This document shows, in pieces, positions 15,624 through 25,092 of a DNA stretch of 64,000 nt. The stretch is from G965267335 sp965267335. GTDB taxonomy: Bacteria; Bacteroidota; Bacteroidia; Cytophagales; JAAEPT01. The stretch covers positions 4,154,001 to 4,218,000 of the forward strand of contig OZ253953.1 in NCBI GenBank assembly GCA_965267335.1, written 5' to 3'. Each line of letters begins with the position of its first letter. Positions within the stretch are counted from its first letter, which is position 1. The notes below the pieces were generated by a model. That model worked only from the letters and a program-made list of their open reading frames with translations, made no database searches and had not been told where the DNA came from. The position numbers and the translations under genes are program-made.

Positions 15624-18600
15624 ATGAGCTTTAAACGTACCAGTATATTACTTTCACTATGGGTGCTTTCCTGTAGCCTATATGCCCAAAAGCATAGATA
15701 TGTTTTTGATGCAATTTCCTCCCTTGAGGGACTGTCGGATAATATTGTGCGCTCAATTACAGAAGACCGAACGGGCTTTATGTGGATTGGAACGGAAGAC
15801 GGGCTCAATAGATATGATGGGATGGAGATTGAAATTTACAGGAACGTACCCGGTGATGTTTTTAGCCTCTCTGGAAATAAGGTAACTTCCTCCATCATTG
15901 ACAAAGACAGTAACCTGTGGGTTGGCACCAGAAATGGACTTAATATATATGATGCCAACCTTGATCGTTTTGACAATTACCGCACGAGTAAGTATAAATG
16001 CCTTGCACCACTAAAAGGAACGATTGAGGCACTGAAAGAAGCCCCCAATGGAGATATTTGGGCCGTACTTCATGCGGAAGGGCTTGTGAAGATTGACATA
16101 AAGAGAGACATAAGTCATAAATATAAGGTTCCAACTGTAGACGACTCGCGATTCATCATGTCGATTGTACCGGATAAAAGCGGCACCATCTATTGTGGAA
16201 CGATCGATGGACTTATTCAATTCGACACCAAACACAAGACCTATACCGACCTGCGAGAAACATATGGTTACGGATACAGAGTCAATGACATACATATCGA
16301 TGGTAAGGGAAGACTCCTGATGGCAACCTCTGATGGCTTCAAGATAGTCAACTTAGAAACCAAGAAGGTCATCACCTACAGACATGACCCCAATAATAGA
16401 AAAAGCATAAGCGGAAATGAGGTACAAAAGCTGCTCCCTGGCAAAAACGGGAATTGTATCATTGCCGTGGATGGAGGTGGTATAGATGTATTTGACAAAC
16501 GAGAAAATAGATTCTATCACAACTCCAGCAGTAACCATTCTCATCTCACCTCAGACAATGTAATAGCGCTTTACCAGGATTCCCATCACACATTATGGGT
16601 AGGAACGTATATGCAGGGATTGAATCTATCCAATACGAATACCAACCTGTTCAGCCTTGTAAGACACAATGCTCGATCCAAAAATTCAATAAGCCCAGGA
16701 ACCGTCTCCAACTTCTTCGAAGACTCAGATGGTGATTTATGGATCGGCACAGACGGAGGTGGCCTAAACATGTACCGCCCTAAGACAGGTGAAATGAAAA
16801 CCTTCCGCTACCGTAGTTCCAATAAAAAAGGAATCAACTGCGACAAAATCATCAGCATTATTCAGGATCAAAAAGGATTCATTTGGCTAGGCACCTATGG
16901 TGGAGGCCTCAATCGCTACGATAAAGAGAAAAATGAATTCAAACATTATACACACGATCCAGAAAATCATTATTCGATCAGCAGCGATAAGGTAAAAACC
17001 CTCATGGAGGACACGAATGGAAATATATGGGTAGGTACCTATGGAAATGGAATATCTGTACTTGATCCGAAAACGGAAAAATTCAAACATTTTCGATCAA
17101 GATCAAACGATCCCACAACTTTACTTTCTGACTGGATATCCATCATATACTCCGATCGGCATGGTGATATCTGGGTAGGCTCATATGAAGGGCTCAACCT
17201 CTTTCAACCGCTCAATGGTAAATTCAAGGGTTATCATAATATAGAAGGAGATCCAAAAAGTCTCAATAATAATTATGTTGTGGATATCTATGAGGACGAG
17301 GAAGGCTCGTTTTGGGTTGGAACATCGGGAGGTGGACTACATCTGTTCAACAAAAAAGAAGAAACCTTCAAAGCCTATACAACAGAACACGGATTAGCCA
17401 ACAACAACATTCAAAGTATCATTCAGGATGAAACGAACTATTTATGGATAGCTTCAAAAAATGGCATTACGAAATTTAGTCTGATATCTCGCAAGGGACA
17501 GCCTTTCACTGTTAATGATGGTTTACCAAGTACCACTTTTTATCCAAACGCTAAATTTAGAACCAGAAGCGGACACATACTTTTTGGTGCGAATAACGGA
17601 TACATTGAAATCAACCCTTTTGACGCCAAAAAAAACCTGACTAAACCACCTGTTGTAATCACAGGATTTAAAATTTTTAATAAAGAGGTACAGATTCAGG
17701 GAGAAGATTCTCCATTGAAAAAACATATTTCCCGCACCAAAAAAATCACCCTGAATTACGATCAAAATTCGTTCTCTTTTCAGTTTGCTGTATTGAACTT
17801 TATTAACCCGGAAAGGAATCAATTCCTTTACATCCTGGAGGGCTTTGATCAGGAATGGAATGAAGGCGGAAAGGAACGCATAGCTTCCTATACCAACCTT
17901 GATCCGGGGTTTTATACTTTTAAGGTTCAAGGATCCAATAACGATGGTAGATGGAACCGGGAAGGAGTAAGTTTGGAAATAGAAATTCTACCTCCTTATT
18001 GGGCCACGTGGTGGTTTAGATTGATTGTAGGTTTCCTAATCACATTGTTCATTTTCGGTTTATTCAAACTCAGAATCCGAACTATTAAGAAACAAAACCT
18101 GAAACTTGAAAATGAGGTAGCCTCACGGACAGAAGAAGTTCAGCGCCAGAAAGAAGAAATCCAAAAGCAGAACTTTGAGATGCAGGAAAATATCACGGTA
18201 GGCAAAATCATCCAGGACTCAATACTGCCACCGGTTTCTGCAATTGAAAAAGACTTCCCAGGATCATTTGTCTACTATCAACCCAAGGATATCGTTAGTG
18301 GGGACTTCTATTGGTATTTTGTAGACCTCAACAAAGTTTATATAGCTGCGGTAGATTGCACGGGGCATGGAGTGGCTGGTGCATTTATGTCGCTGATAGG
18401 GCATGGGATACTCTCCGATATCTCCAAAAACATTGAAGGACTCAATGCAGCAGAAATCCTGGACCAATTGAATAATGGGGTAATTAGTGCGCTTCGTCAA
18501 AGAAGAAAAGATTCTTTGAGCCGTGACGGGATGGATATCAGCCTTGTTATCATTGATACCGAAACCGGGACGATGGATTATGCAGGAGCGATGAATAATT

Positions 18601-18941
18601 TGTATATACTGAGAAACAAAACAAAAGAACTAGAGTGCATCACTGCAGACAAATTTTCAATTGGAATCCCAAGAAGAGGAGAGGTCAAAAACTTCACTAA
18701 CCACCAGGTACAACTTGATAAAGGTGATCACGTATACCTATATTCAGATGGCTATGCTGATCAACTCGGAGGTGAAGATGGCAACACCAAATTTATGTAT
18801 GGGAGATTCAGAGAATTATTAAAAAATCTCGATGGAGTATCCGGTGCTGAAAAACACCTTCTAATAAGCAGAACCATGAACAACTGGAAGAGAAATACTG
18901 ATCAACTTGATGATATGTTAGTCATGGGAATAAAATTCTGA
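15624..18941 (+). CDS. Periplasmic beta-propeller sensor with cytoplasmic SpoIIE/PP2C phosphatase (SiaA-like role)
   Basis: 1105 residues, starting at ATG 15624 with a signal peptide ending SCSLYAQ; a TTG three codons earlier is unlikely. Residues ~25-650 hold many two-component-regulator propeller repeats, recognisable as D..GxxWxGTxxGGLN (for example GFIWLGTYGGGLNRYD). A Y_Y_Y domain follows (~690-775: FYTFKVQGSNNDGRWN), then one transmembrane helix near 795-815 and a coiled coil. The end is a SpoIIE-type Ser/Thr phosphatase (~860-1105) with metal-binding motifs SGDFYWY, DCTGHGVAGAFMS, YLYSDGYADQ and DDMLVMG. It probably senses a periplasmic ligand and dephosphorylates the SiaC-type protein encoded two genes on. 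Usual propeller proteins end in a histidine kinase or HTH; here the output is a phosphatase. Confidence 0.9.
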   Translation: MSFKRTSILLSLWVLSCSLYAQKHRYVFDAISSLEGLSDNIVRSITEDRTGFMWIGTEDGLNRYDGMEIEIYRNVPGDVFSLSGNKVTSSIIDKDSNLWVGTRNGLNIYDANLDRFDNYRTSKYKCLAPLKGTIEALKEAPNGDIWAVLHAEGLVKIDIKRDISHKYKVPTVDDSRFIMSIVPDKSGTIYCGTIDGLIQFDTKHKTYTDLRETYGYGYRVNDIHIDGKGRLLMATSDGFKIVNLETKKVITYRHDPNNRKSISGNEVQKLLPGKNGNCIIAVDGGGIDVFDKRENRFYHNSSSNHSHLTSDNVIALYQDSHHTLWVGTYMQGLNLSNTNTNLFSLVRHNARSKNSISPGTVSNFFEDSDGDLWIGTDGGGLNMYRPKTGEMKTFRYRSSNKKGINCDKIISIIQDQKGFIWLGTYGGGLNRYDKEKNEFKHYTHDPENHYSISSDKVKTLMEDTNGNIWVGTYGNGISVLDPKTEKFKHFRSRSNDPTTLLSDWISIIYSDRHGDIWVGSYEGLNLFQPLNGKFKGYHNIEGDPKSLNNNYVVDIYEDEEGSFWVGTSGGGLHLFNKKEETFKAYTTEHGLANNNIQSIIQDETNYLWIASKNGITKFSLISRKGQPFTVNDGLPSTTFYPNAKFRTRSGHILFGANNGYIEINPFDAKKNLTKPPVVITGFKIFNKEVQIQGEDSPLKKHISRTKKITLNYDQNSFSFQFAVLNFINPERNQFLYILEGFDQEWNEGGKERIASYTNLDPGFYTFKVQGSNNDGRWNREGVSLEIEILPPYWATWWFRLIVGFLITLFIFGLFKLRIRTIKKQNLKLENEVASRTEEVQRQKEEIQKQNFEMQENITVGKIIQDSILPPVSAIEKDFPGSFVYYQPKDIVSGDFYWYFVDLNKVYIAAVDCTGHGVAGAFMSLIGHGILSDISKNIEGLNAAEILDQLNNGVISALRQRRKDSLSRDGMDISLVIIDTETGTMDYAGAMNNLYILRNKTKELECITADKFSIGIPRRGEVKNFTNHQVQLDKGDHVYLYSDGYADQLGGEDGNTKFMYGRFRELLKNLDGVSGAEKHLLISRTMNNWKRNTDQLDDMLVMGIKF

Positions 18942-18995
18942 ATTGCATAAAGTGACCAAAAGAACTATTTTTCCAAGCCAAACAGGAAACTACTA

Positions 18996-19544
18996 ATGGA
19001 GAGCATTAATGAAATAAACAAAGATTTAACCCGTCCTCATTTGACTATATTTTACACGGGACCGATTTCAGTTGATCTAATAGACGCAATATTGGATACC
19101 GTATATAAGAAACTTGAGAAAAAGGAATCAAATGTAACGCTCAGAAAAAAAGTATATGGTGTTGCAAATGAAGCACTTCAAAACCTGGCAAATCACATTG
19201 AAAGTTTCAGCAGCACAGCAAACGAAGTAACATACGAACTCCAGGAGTGTAATTTCGTAGTTATGTATGATGGGAATAAATATTCTGTATCAACCAGCAA
19301 CTTTATTACCAACAAGAAAGTACAGCTCTTAGATATGTGGTTAACAGAAATAAACCGGGCGGGAAAAGATGGACTGAACGATCTTTACAATCAAATCCTG
19401 AAAAACAAACAATTTAGTCACAAGGGTGGCGCAGGACTTGGAATGGTAGACATTGCCAAGAAATCAGATGGAACTTTGGTTTTTAGTTTCGAAAAAGTAG
19501 ACGATAGATATTCGATTTTCAACCTAACAGTTAATATAGAGTAG
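18996..19544 (+). CDS. SiaB-family protein kinase (DUF6272, GHKL-like)
   Basis: 182 residues. Resembles the SiaB/DUF6272 family: LTIFYTGPISVDLIDAILD near the start, an N-box-like helix YGVANEALQNLANHIE, and a glycine-rich C-terminal loop FSHKGGAGLGMVDIAKKSDG that matches the ATP lid region of GHKL kinases. In Pseudomonas aeruginosa SiaB phosphorylates SiaC, opposing the phosphatase SiaA. The gene follows the phosphatase by 54 bases and precedes the SiaC-family gene by three bases, the same three activities in the same order. No transmembrane segment. Family call rests on these blocks and on context. Confidence 0.82.
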   Translation: MESINEINKDLTRPHLTIFYTGPISVDLIDAILDTVYKKLEKKESNVTLRKKVYGVANEALQNLANHIESFSSTANEVTYELQECNFVVMYDGNKYSVSTSNFITNKKVQLLDMWLTEINRAGKDGLNDLYNQILKNKQFSHKGGAGLGMVDIAKKSDGTLVFSFEKVDDRYSIFNLTVNIE

Positions 19545-19547
19545 CAG

Positions 19548-19928
19548 ATGGATCCGTTACAAATTGAACCAACAAAAAAAACACCATCCGTATACATTAA
19601 TCCGGATGCAGGTGTAATGGAGATGAAAGGTATGTCATCAAGTGAGAATTCACTTTCATTTTATAAGCCAATATTGGATTACCTGGATAGCTGCATTGCT
19701 ACATCCAAACCAATTAATTCGGTCGATCTTTCTTTCAAGTATTTCAATACCAGTTCAGCTAAGTGTATACTCGATGTGCTGGAACGGTTTGCAGACATGA
19801 AAGATAGTGGAATGGATGTCAATATTAATTGGCATTACGAGAAGATGGATGAGGAAATGCTAGACTCAGGGCAAAATTTCAGTGCTATCCTGGACCTACC
19901 TATGAAACTCGTAGAAAAAGAGGATTAG
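19548..19928 (+). CDS. SiaC-family regulatory phosphoprotein (DUF1987)
   Basis: 126 residues, full length for DUF1987. The N-terminal pattern IEPTKKTPSVYINPDAG and the following FYKPILDYLD are family hallmarks. The phospho-acceptor region reads YFNTSSAKCILDVLE; T68 aligns in number and context with the threonine phosphorylated in P. aeruginosa SiaC. In that system unphosphorylated SiaC activates the diguanylate cyclase SiaD. No GGDEF gene lies in this window, so the partner activated by this protein is unknown. Last gene of the three-gene operon; a terminator follows 18 bases after its stop. Confidence 0.85.
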   Translation: MDPLQIEPTKKTPSVYINPDAGVMEMKGMSSSENSLSFYKPILDYLDSCIATSKPINSVDLSFKYFNTSSAKCILDVLERFADMKDSGMDVNINWHYEKMDEEMLDSGQNFSAILDLPMKLVEKED

Positions 19929-19946
19929 CAGTCCTTATAAAATAGC

Positions 19947-19972
19947 AAAACCCCACTTGGGGGTGGGGTTTT
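19947..19972 (+). terminator. Intrinsic terminator of the Sia-like operon
   Basis: AAAACCCCAC and GTGGGGTTTT form a GC-rich stem over a short G-rich loop, ending in TTTT. It starts 18 bases after the SiaC-family stop. The A-run on the other side would allow some function on the minus strand too. Confidence 0.8.
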
Positions 19973-20079
19973 ACTGAAAAAAGATACTACCAGCTATGAG
20001 GAAAATTAAAATCTTACGATTCTAATTCATTCATTATACCTTACTAACGCCCGAACATCGATTTTAGTTCATTCATATC

Positions 20080-20134
20080 AAAAAAAAATGCGCCTGCCTT
20101 AGAATACCCACTCACTTGTATTCCGACAGACGCA
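20080..20134 (-). terminator. Intrinsic terminator of the GH8 gene
   Basis: On the minus strand TGCGTCTG...GAATAC pairs with GTATTC...CAGGCGCA, then nine T follow (20088-20080). It begins about 25 bases after the GH8 stop, so it is the obvious end of that transcript. Confidence 0.8.
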
Positions 20135-20158
20135 AATTGCGCAAGCTAACTTTACTTT

Positions 20159-23100
20159 TTAATCTTGTTTCATAATTCTCTTTGCAACAACGGATGTTCC
20201 CTGATGCACTTTCAGTATATAAACTCCTGATGGGTACGATTCTAAATCCAGCCTCGTCAGAAAATCAGTTGTTTCCTGACTCAACAACCCTTTTCCGGAA
20301 ATATCAAGTACCTCAATAGTGTCTATACCCTCTCCCTCAACTATAAGACCAGAGCTGAATGGATTCGGATAAACCCGGAATGAATTAATTATTTCATCAG
20401 CAGCAGAAGTAGGACAATCGTGAGTAATCAATATTTCATCGCTGGAACTAGCGCACACGCCATTAGATATTGTCCAGCTGAGAAGTACGTCATCGGAAAT
20501 GCCAGAAATGATGGCGGTCGGGCTACTGGAATTATCAATTGTCACTGAACCGGTAATAACTGACCAAGCTCCAACTCCTACAACTGGAGTATTGGCACTC
20601 AAATTTGCTGAAGTTGAGCAAATAATCTGATCATCACCCGCACTAGCAACATCTGGTTCATTATCAACCGCAATAGACTCGGAAGCACTTGTAGCTGGAT
20701 TGCCCGTGGTACAAGAAAGATCACTAGTCATAATTACGTATACCTGGTCATTATTAGCTGGAGTAAATGTATAACTACTCTGAGTGGATGGCCCTTGTGT
20801 AGAAACTGAATTTACAAACCACTCATATTGAGGGATGGAACCTCCATTCGTTTCTGTTGCTGTGGCAGTAACTTGTTCCCCTTCACAAATGGTAGATTCA
20901 TCCAGTAAAATAGTCACCTCAACATTAGCATTGCTGATTACACTAATATTTTCAGAATTACTGGTTGCCGGATTATTGGATGCGCAACCAAGGTCGCTGG
21001 TATATACTGCGTGGACCACATCACCGTCAGTTGGTGTGTATGTAAATGTATTGGATGAACCAGGACCTTGAGTACTCAAAGAGTTAACAAACCATTCATA
21101 TTGTGGATTTGAACCTCCGTTATTCCCGGTTCCGGAAAAGGTAACACTTGCACCCTCACAAATACTCGAGGAGCTAGCGGTTACACTTACACTGACAGGT
21201 GCCATTGTCGTTCTTGTTACTATTATTTGATCAACATCATCAGGACACACTCCATTAGAAGTGGTCCAACTAAATACGTTGTCTCCATTACACAATCCGG
21301 TTACTGCAGTATTCGGATCCTGGTTATTGCTCAGTGTCCCACAGCCTGAAACCAGTGACCATTGACCGGAACCAATTGTAATAGCGCCAGCATTAAGATT
21401 TGCTGAACTCGTACATACAGAGATATCATTACCGGCATTGGCCTCATCAGGTTGTTGATCTACATTGATAGAAATTGAGTTGCTCGTTGCTGGGTTGTTC
21501 GAGGTACAAGTCAGATCACTGGTCATTACTACATGGACCTGATCTCCATCTGCAGGACTGAAGGTATAAACATCAGAAGTCCCTGGTCCCTGAACGCTGG
21601 AAGAATTAACAAACCACTCATACTGGGGAGCGGAGCCACCATTCGTTCCGGTGGCTGTTGCTGTAACGTTATCTCCTTCACAAACTGTGGTCTGATCCAG
21701 AGAGACAACAACGGAAACAGCTAAACTGGTTGATCTGGTTATGACAACCTCATCAAATGTCGGTGTGCAAACCCCATTACTTATCGTCCATCTCAAAGTC
21801 GTGCTTGACCCAGAAGTTAGTCCACTTACAGCACTCGTATTACTTGAAGGACTGTCAGCACTACCCGAACCCGATACCGTGGTCCAAACACCAGTTCCTA
21901 TTGCCGGTGTATTCGCTGACAGTACTGCTGTGGCGGAGCACACAGATTGATCCGAACCCGCCATAGCGGTACTTGGGGCCGCATCAACCGTAACTATCAC
22001 TTCGTCAGTTTCGTCAGGGCATGATCCATTGCCTATTGTCCATCGGAAAGTAGAACTTGTTCCAGCTGTTATTCCACTCACCGTTGTGGTATTACTTGAT
22101 GTATTATCTACGGAGCCTGTACCCGCAACTTTGCTCCAGATTCCTGTTCCAATGGTTGGGTTATTGGCAGATAAATTAATGGTTGCTCCTTCACACACTG
22201 TTTGATTGGACCCGGCAACGGAAATACTTGGAGCATCGTCTATTGTTACATTTACTGCGGATGATACAGACACACACGCTCCAGGATCATTTGGATCCGT
22301 AATTTCTACCGTATAGGAACCTGATTGGGCTGCATCATAGGTATTGCTTGAACCGGGACCCTGTATACTTACACCATCTCTGAAAAACTCGTACTCAAAC
22401 GCACCTGAACCTGACTCCGATGCAGTCAATGTTATACTCCCTCCACATTGAGCGGCTGGATTGGAGGGTGATAGAGTAGCTGACCCAGGATCATCGCATC
22501 CACCTGAACATGAAGGATGAACAGGGTCGATAACGGCCACAACCGGTATCCTTTCACACTCTGCCCCAACTGTCACTTGCCAGTCATAAAATGCCCAATA
22601 CCATGACTCCGACCCCCATGGAGTAATAAAGGTATGAATTGAAAGAACCCCAGGGGTTTCATATGGTAAGCTAGCATTGTCATCTAACCATATTAGTCCA
22701 TTGGTCCCAACAGCACTCATCCTGTAGTCCGTTCCAGCGGGAACAAAAATTCCTACCGGAATCTGACTTTGACCTGCATTAACAGCAACGGAAACAGTTC
22801 CTACGAGCGTAGAATTATCACTCTCGTATATTGACAGTGTGATGGTTTGAGCACCCTGAGCATAGACTGTGACATAGTCAAGAGTAAAGTCCTGATAGGC
22901 ATCAAATTGTAGTTGATAGTCAAAGTTGCCTGGTGATTCATACCAACCGGAACCGGAATTGCCAGATCTTCCTCCGGTAGCAGAAGAAGAACCTCCCCCT
23001 GAGCCGACATAATAAGTGGTTGTAGATGCTACCGAAGGACTATAAGTATTTCCTGTGTTCAACGAAGTCCCTCCGGATGAGGCTGTGTACCAATCGAATG

Positions 23101-24874
23101 GGGCGACCCCTCCGGTAACAGAAAGATCAGCTGTCCCGGCAGAACAAATAGTATCATTAACACCTGCTGGTACAGAAGAAGTCACCGTAATATCATCACT
23201 ATCGGTACCACAACCTGAAGCAGATATTATAACCGTATAAATTCCGGCAGAATTCACATTTGACAGGGTGGAAGACGTTTCACCCGCAATGGCGCTCCCA
23301 TCCTTTTCCCAGGAATAGGATATACCTCCTCCTGAAACATTGGCATCTAAGGTCACGGTTGCGGGGTCACATAGATCTACATCCGGACCCAAATTAGGTG
23401 ATTGCAATGTTGCTGTCACCACTATTTCATCAGAGGAACTACAAGCACCGGCTGAGTCTATAGTCAGAGTATAGGTGCCAGCTGAACTGGCGACATAAGT
23501 GTCAAGTGAGGTTGATGGACCTGCGACTGTGCTCCCATCTTTCTCCCATGTAAACGTTTTTGTTCCATCTGACGAAATTCCCCCATCAAGAGTAGCAGAG
23601 CCAGCTCCGCAAAGTGAAACATCTGACCCCAAATCAGGAACACTACAGCTAACCCCATTATCCTCTGGAATCCACCAGTTGCCTGAAATATACAGCATAC
23701 AAAGTAGGCTTATGCAATCACCAAAATAACTGTTATCAGGGTTCTTGATTACATCCCAGCCAGCATTAAGATAACTTTGATTAGAAGGGTTCGTAACACA
23801 TGAAGTAACAAAGGGGGCAGTAAACGCAAGACTTGACCAGGTATTCATTGCCGTACCCGCGAGCGTATAAACCGCTTTGATGTTTGAAGGATTGTTAGCA
23901 GTTGCTGAAATCAGCCAACTGCTAACATTATCCATAGCTGTTTTTGCCTCTATAGTACCATAGTGTCCATAGTCCATAGCAACCCTCCAGGGGTATCGAC
24001 AAGCGTTCCAGGAATAATCATCATCAGTGTCTGCCTCGAGAAAGTTTGGTGGGGCAGGTTGAGGTGTGGCGTTGATGACAAAATCAGGCATTAGCCCTGT
24101 AGATGGAGCATAGTTGGAAGTTATTTCGTCAATAATATAGTAGCACTCATCATTCACGTTCGTCCAGAAGTTGTCCCCGGTATGTTCATAATAAGCTCGT
24201 ATTTGAGCCGTCATCCAATCTGACGATCGCGTATCATAACTTGAATTATTAGCCCAGTCCCCGAGTAGTACCCTATGATTAGAAAGGCCAAAATCACCTC
24301 CCTTTAAACCATTATTAATCATATCTACTGCCTCCTGCAAGTAGTCTATCGTTCCGTCTGAACCCCACTGGTAATGAGCTAGCAATAGGGAATATGCTAT
24401 GTCCATATCACCATCTGTGGCGGAACTAAACGCATTCTGTCTTTCATCCACGGCCACATTCCATCCCATCAACTCATTGTTAATTGTACTTCTGTGCTGA
24501 TCGAAAAAGTTATATAACCCATCATAGTAAGTTTTTGCGTTCGGGTCATAGCCAGCCATTAATACTGTCACTAACATTCCATATCCATGTCCTTCAGAAG
24601 TTCCTTTGCTAGGTACTACGCAACCCGTACAACCGCCTTCAACATAATATCCGTTCGGCATATTTGTGGGCTTGAGGTAATTGGTCTTCCAGCTTTCATA
24701 AAAACTTATGACATCAGCATCCAACTGTGCCTGACTGACATGGTTCGGTTTGATACACCCGCTCCAATTCATTTGCTGAGGAAAGGGACGATTTTGTGCA
24801 GATACATTTTTGATGATGGCCATCAGGCTGAGGATGGTCAGCATTATATGCATTGGAGTAATTGTTCTTTTCAT
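20159..24874 (-). CDS. Secreted GH8 glucanase with multiple Ig-like domains and type A T9SS sorting domain
   Basis: 1571 residues. Signal peptide 1-27 (ends KNVSAQ). The GH8 catalytic domain spans ~30-400. The acid glutamate is E94 in GTSEGHGYGM and the GH8 signature ATDGDMDIAYSLLLA includes D154. GH8 enzymes cut beta-1,4 links in cellulose, lichenan, xylan or chitosan; the substrate here is not readable. Residues ~415-610 hold two Ig/PKD-like domains (SAGTYTLTIDS), ~630-790 a distinct beta-rich module with Trp-rich WGSESWYWAFYDWQ, then a series of ~85-95-residue Ig-like repeats of two alternating types (ending ...TSNSISINV and ...DEVIVT). The last ~75 residues, FRVYPNPFSSG to VVAKRIMKQD, are a type A T9SS signal. 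Upstream on the same strand is the receptor gene. Confidence 0.92.
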   Translation of the reverse strand: MKRTITPMHIMLTILSLMAIIKNVSAQNRPFPQQMNWSGCIKPNHVSQAQLDADVISFYESWKTNYLKPTNMPNGYYVEGGCTGCVVPSKGTSEGHGYGMLVTVLMAGYDPNAKTYYDGLYNFFDQHRSTINNELMGWNVAVDERQNAFSSATDGDMDIAYSLLLAHYQWGSDGTIDYLQEAVDMINNGLKGGDFGLSNHRVLLGDWANNSSYDTRSSDWMTAQIRAYYEHTGDNFWTNVNDECYYIIDEITSNYAPSTGLMPDFVINATPQPAPPNFLEADTDDDYSWNACRYPWRVAMDYGHYGTIEAKTAMDNVSSWLISATANNPSNIKAVYTLAGTAMNTWSSLAFTAPFVTSCVTNPSNQSYLNAGWDVIKNPDNSYFGDCISLLCMLYISGNWWIPEDNGVSCSVPDLGSDVSLCGAGSATLDGGISSDGTKTFTWEKDGSTVAGPSTSLDTYVASSAGTYTLTIDSAGACSSSDEIVVTATLQSPNLGPDVDLCDPATVTLDANVSGGGISYSWEKDGSAIAGETSSTLSNVNSAGIYTVIISASGCGTDSDDITVTSSVPAGVNDTICSAGTADLSVTGGVAPFDWYTASSGGTSLNTGNTYSPSVASTTTYYVGSGGGSSSATGGRSGNSGSGWYESPGNFDYQLQFDAYQDFTLDYVTVYAQGAQTITLSIYESDNSTLVGTVSVAVNAGQSQIPVGIFVPAGTDYRMSAVGTNGLIWLDDNASLPYETPGVLSIHTFITPWGSESWYWAFYDWQVTVGAECERIPVVAVIDPVHPSCSGGCDDPGSATLSPSNPAAQCGGSITLTASESGSGAFEYEFFRDGVSIQGPGSSNTYDAAQSGSYTVEITDPNDPGACVSVSSAVNVTIDDAPSISVAGSNQTVCEGATINLSANNPTIGTGIWSKVAGTGSVDNTSSNTTTVSGITAGTSSTFRWTIGNGSCPDETDEVIVTVDAAPSTAMAGSDQSVCSATAVLSANTPAIGTGVWTTVSGSGSADSPSSNTSAVSGLTSGSSTTLRWTISNGVCTPTFDEVVITRSTSLAVSVVVSLDQTTVCEGDNVTATATGTNGGSAPQYEWFVNSSSVQGPGTSDVYTFSPADGDQVHVVMTSDLTCTSNNPATSNSISINVDQQPDEANAGNDISVCTSSANLNAGAITIGSGQWSLVSGCGTLSNNQDPNTAVTGLCNGDNVFSWTTSNGVCPDDVDQIIVTRTTMAPVSVSVTASSSSICEGASVTFSGTGNNGGSNPQYEWFVNSLSTQGPGSSNTFTYTPTDGDVVHAVYTSDLGCASNNPATSNSENISVISNANVEVTILLDESTICEGEQVTATATETNGGSIPQYEWFVNSVSTQGPSTQSSYTFTPANNDQVYVIMTSDLSCTTGNPATSASESIAVDNEPDVASAGDDQIICSTSANLSANTPVVGVGAWSVITGSVTIDNSSSPTAIISGISDDVLLSWTISNGVCASSSDEILITHDCPTSAADEIINSFRVYPNPFSSGLIVEGEGIDTIEVLDISGKGLLSQETTDFLTRLDLESYPSGVYILKVHQGTSVVAKRIMKQD

Positions 24875-24903
24875 TCTTGAGAAATTTTAGGTGTAAGTCA
24901 ATA

Positions 24904-25012
24904 AGGCGCTAATCCGTATATAAAGAATAGGCGCTCCTAAACAGAAATGATAGAACTTTACAAATAATTAATTGTACAAAAGAGATAACACGGTAAAAAT
25001 ATTGAGCGCTCA
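24904..25012. promoter_or_regulatory. GCGCT-containing repeats upstream of the GH8 gene (possible operator)
   Basis: GGCGCT occurs at 24905-24910 and again at 24930-24935 (inside the near-palindrome TAGGCGCTCCTA), and the perfect palindrome TGAGCGCTCA is at 25003-25012. All lie in the 218-base gap in front of the GH8 start, in otherwise AT-rich DNA. Shared core and placement suggest a protein-binding site. Nothing links it to a particular regulator, though the receptor with a DNA-binding tail is encoded next door. Confidence 0.3.
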
Positions 25013-25092
25013 TCTCACCTCGTTACCGAATAAATGGAGGCTATAATAGAGTAATGTACCTTTATTGATTTAGGGTACCTGAATTTTACCTA

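Noticed and set aside
17523..17930. 135-residue minus-strand open frame
   Set aside because: Antisense shadow of the propeller phosphatase; no signal, domain or start context.
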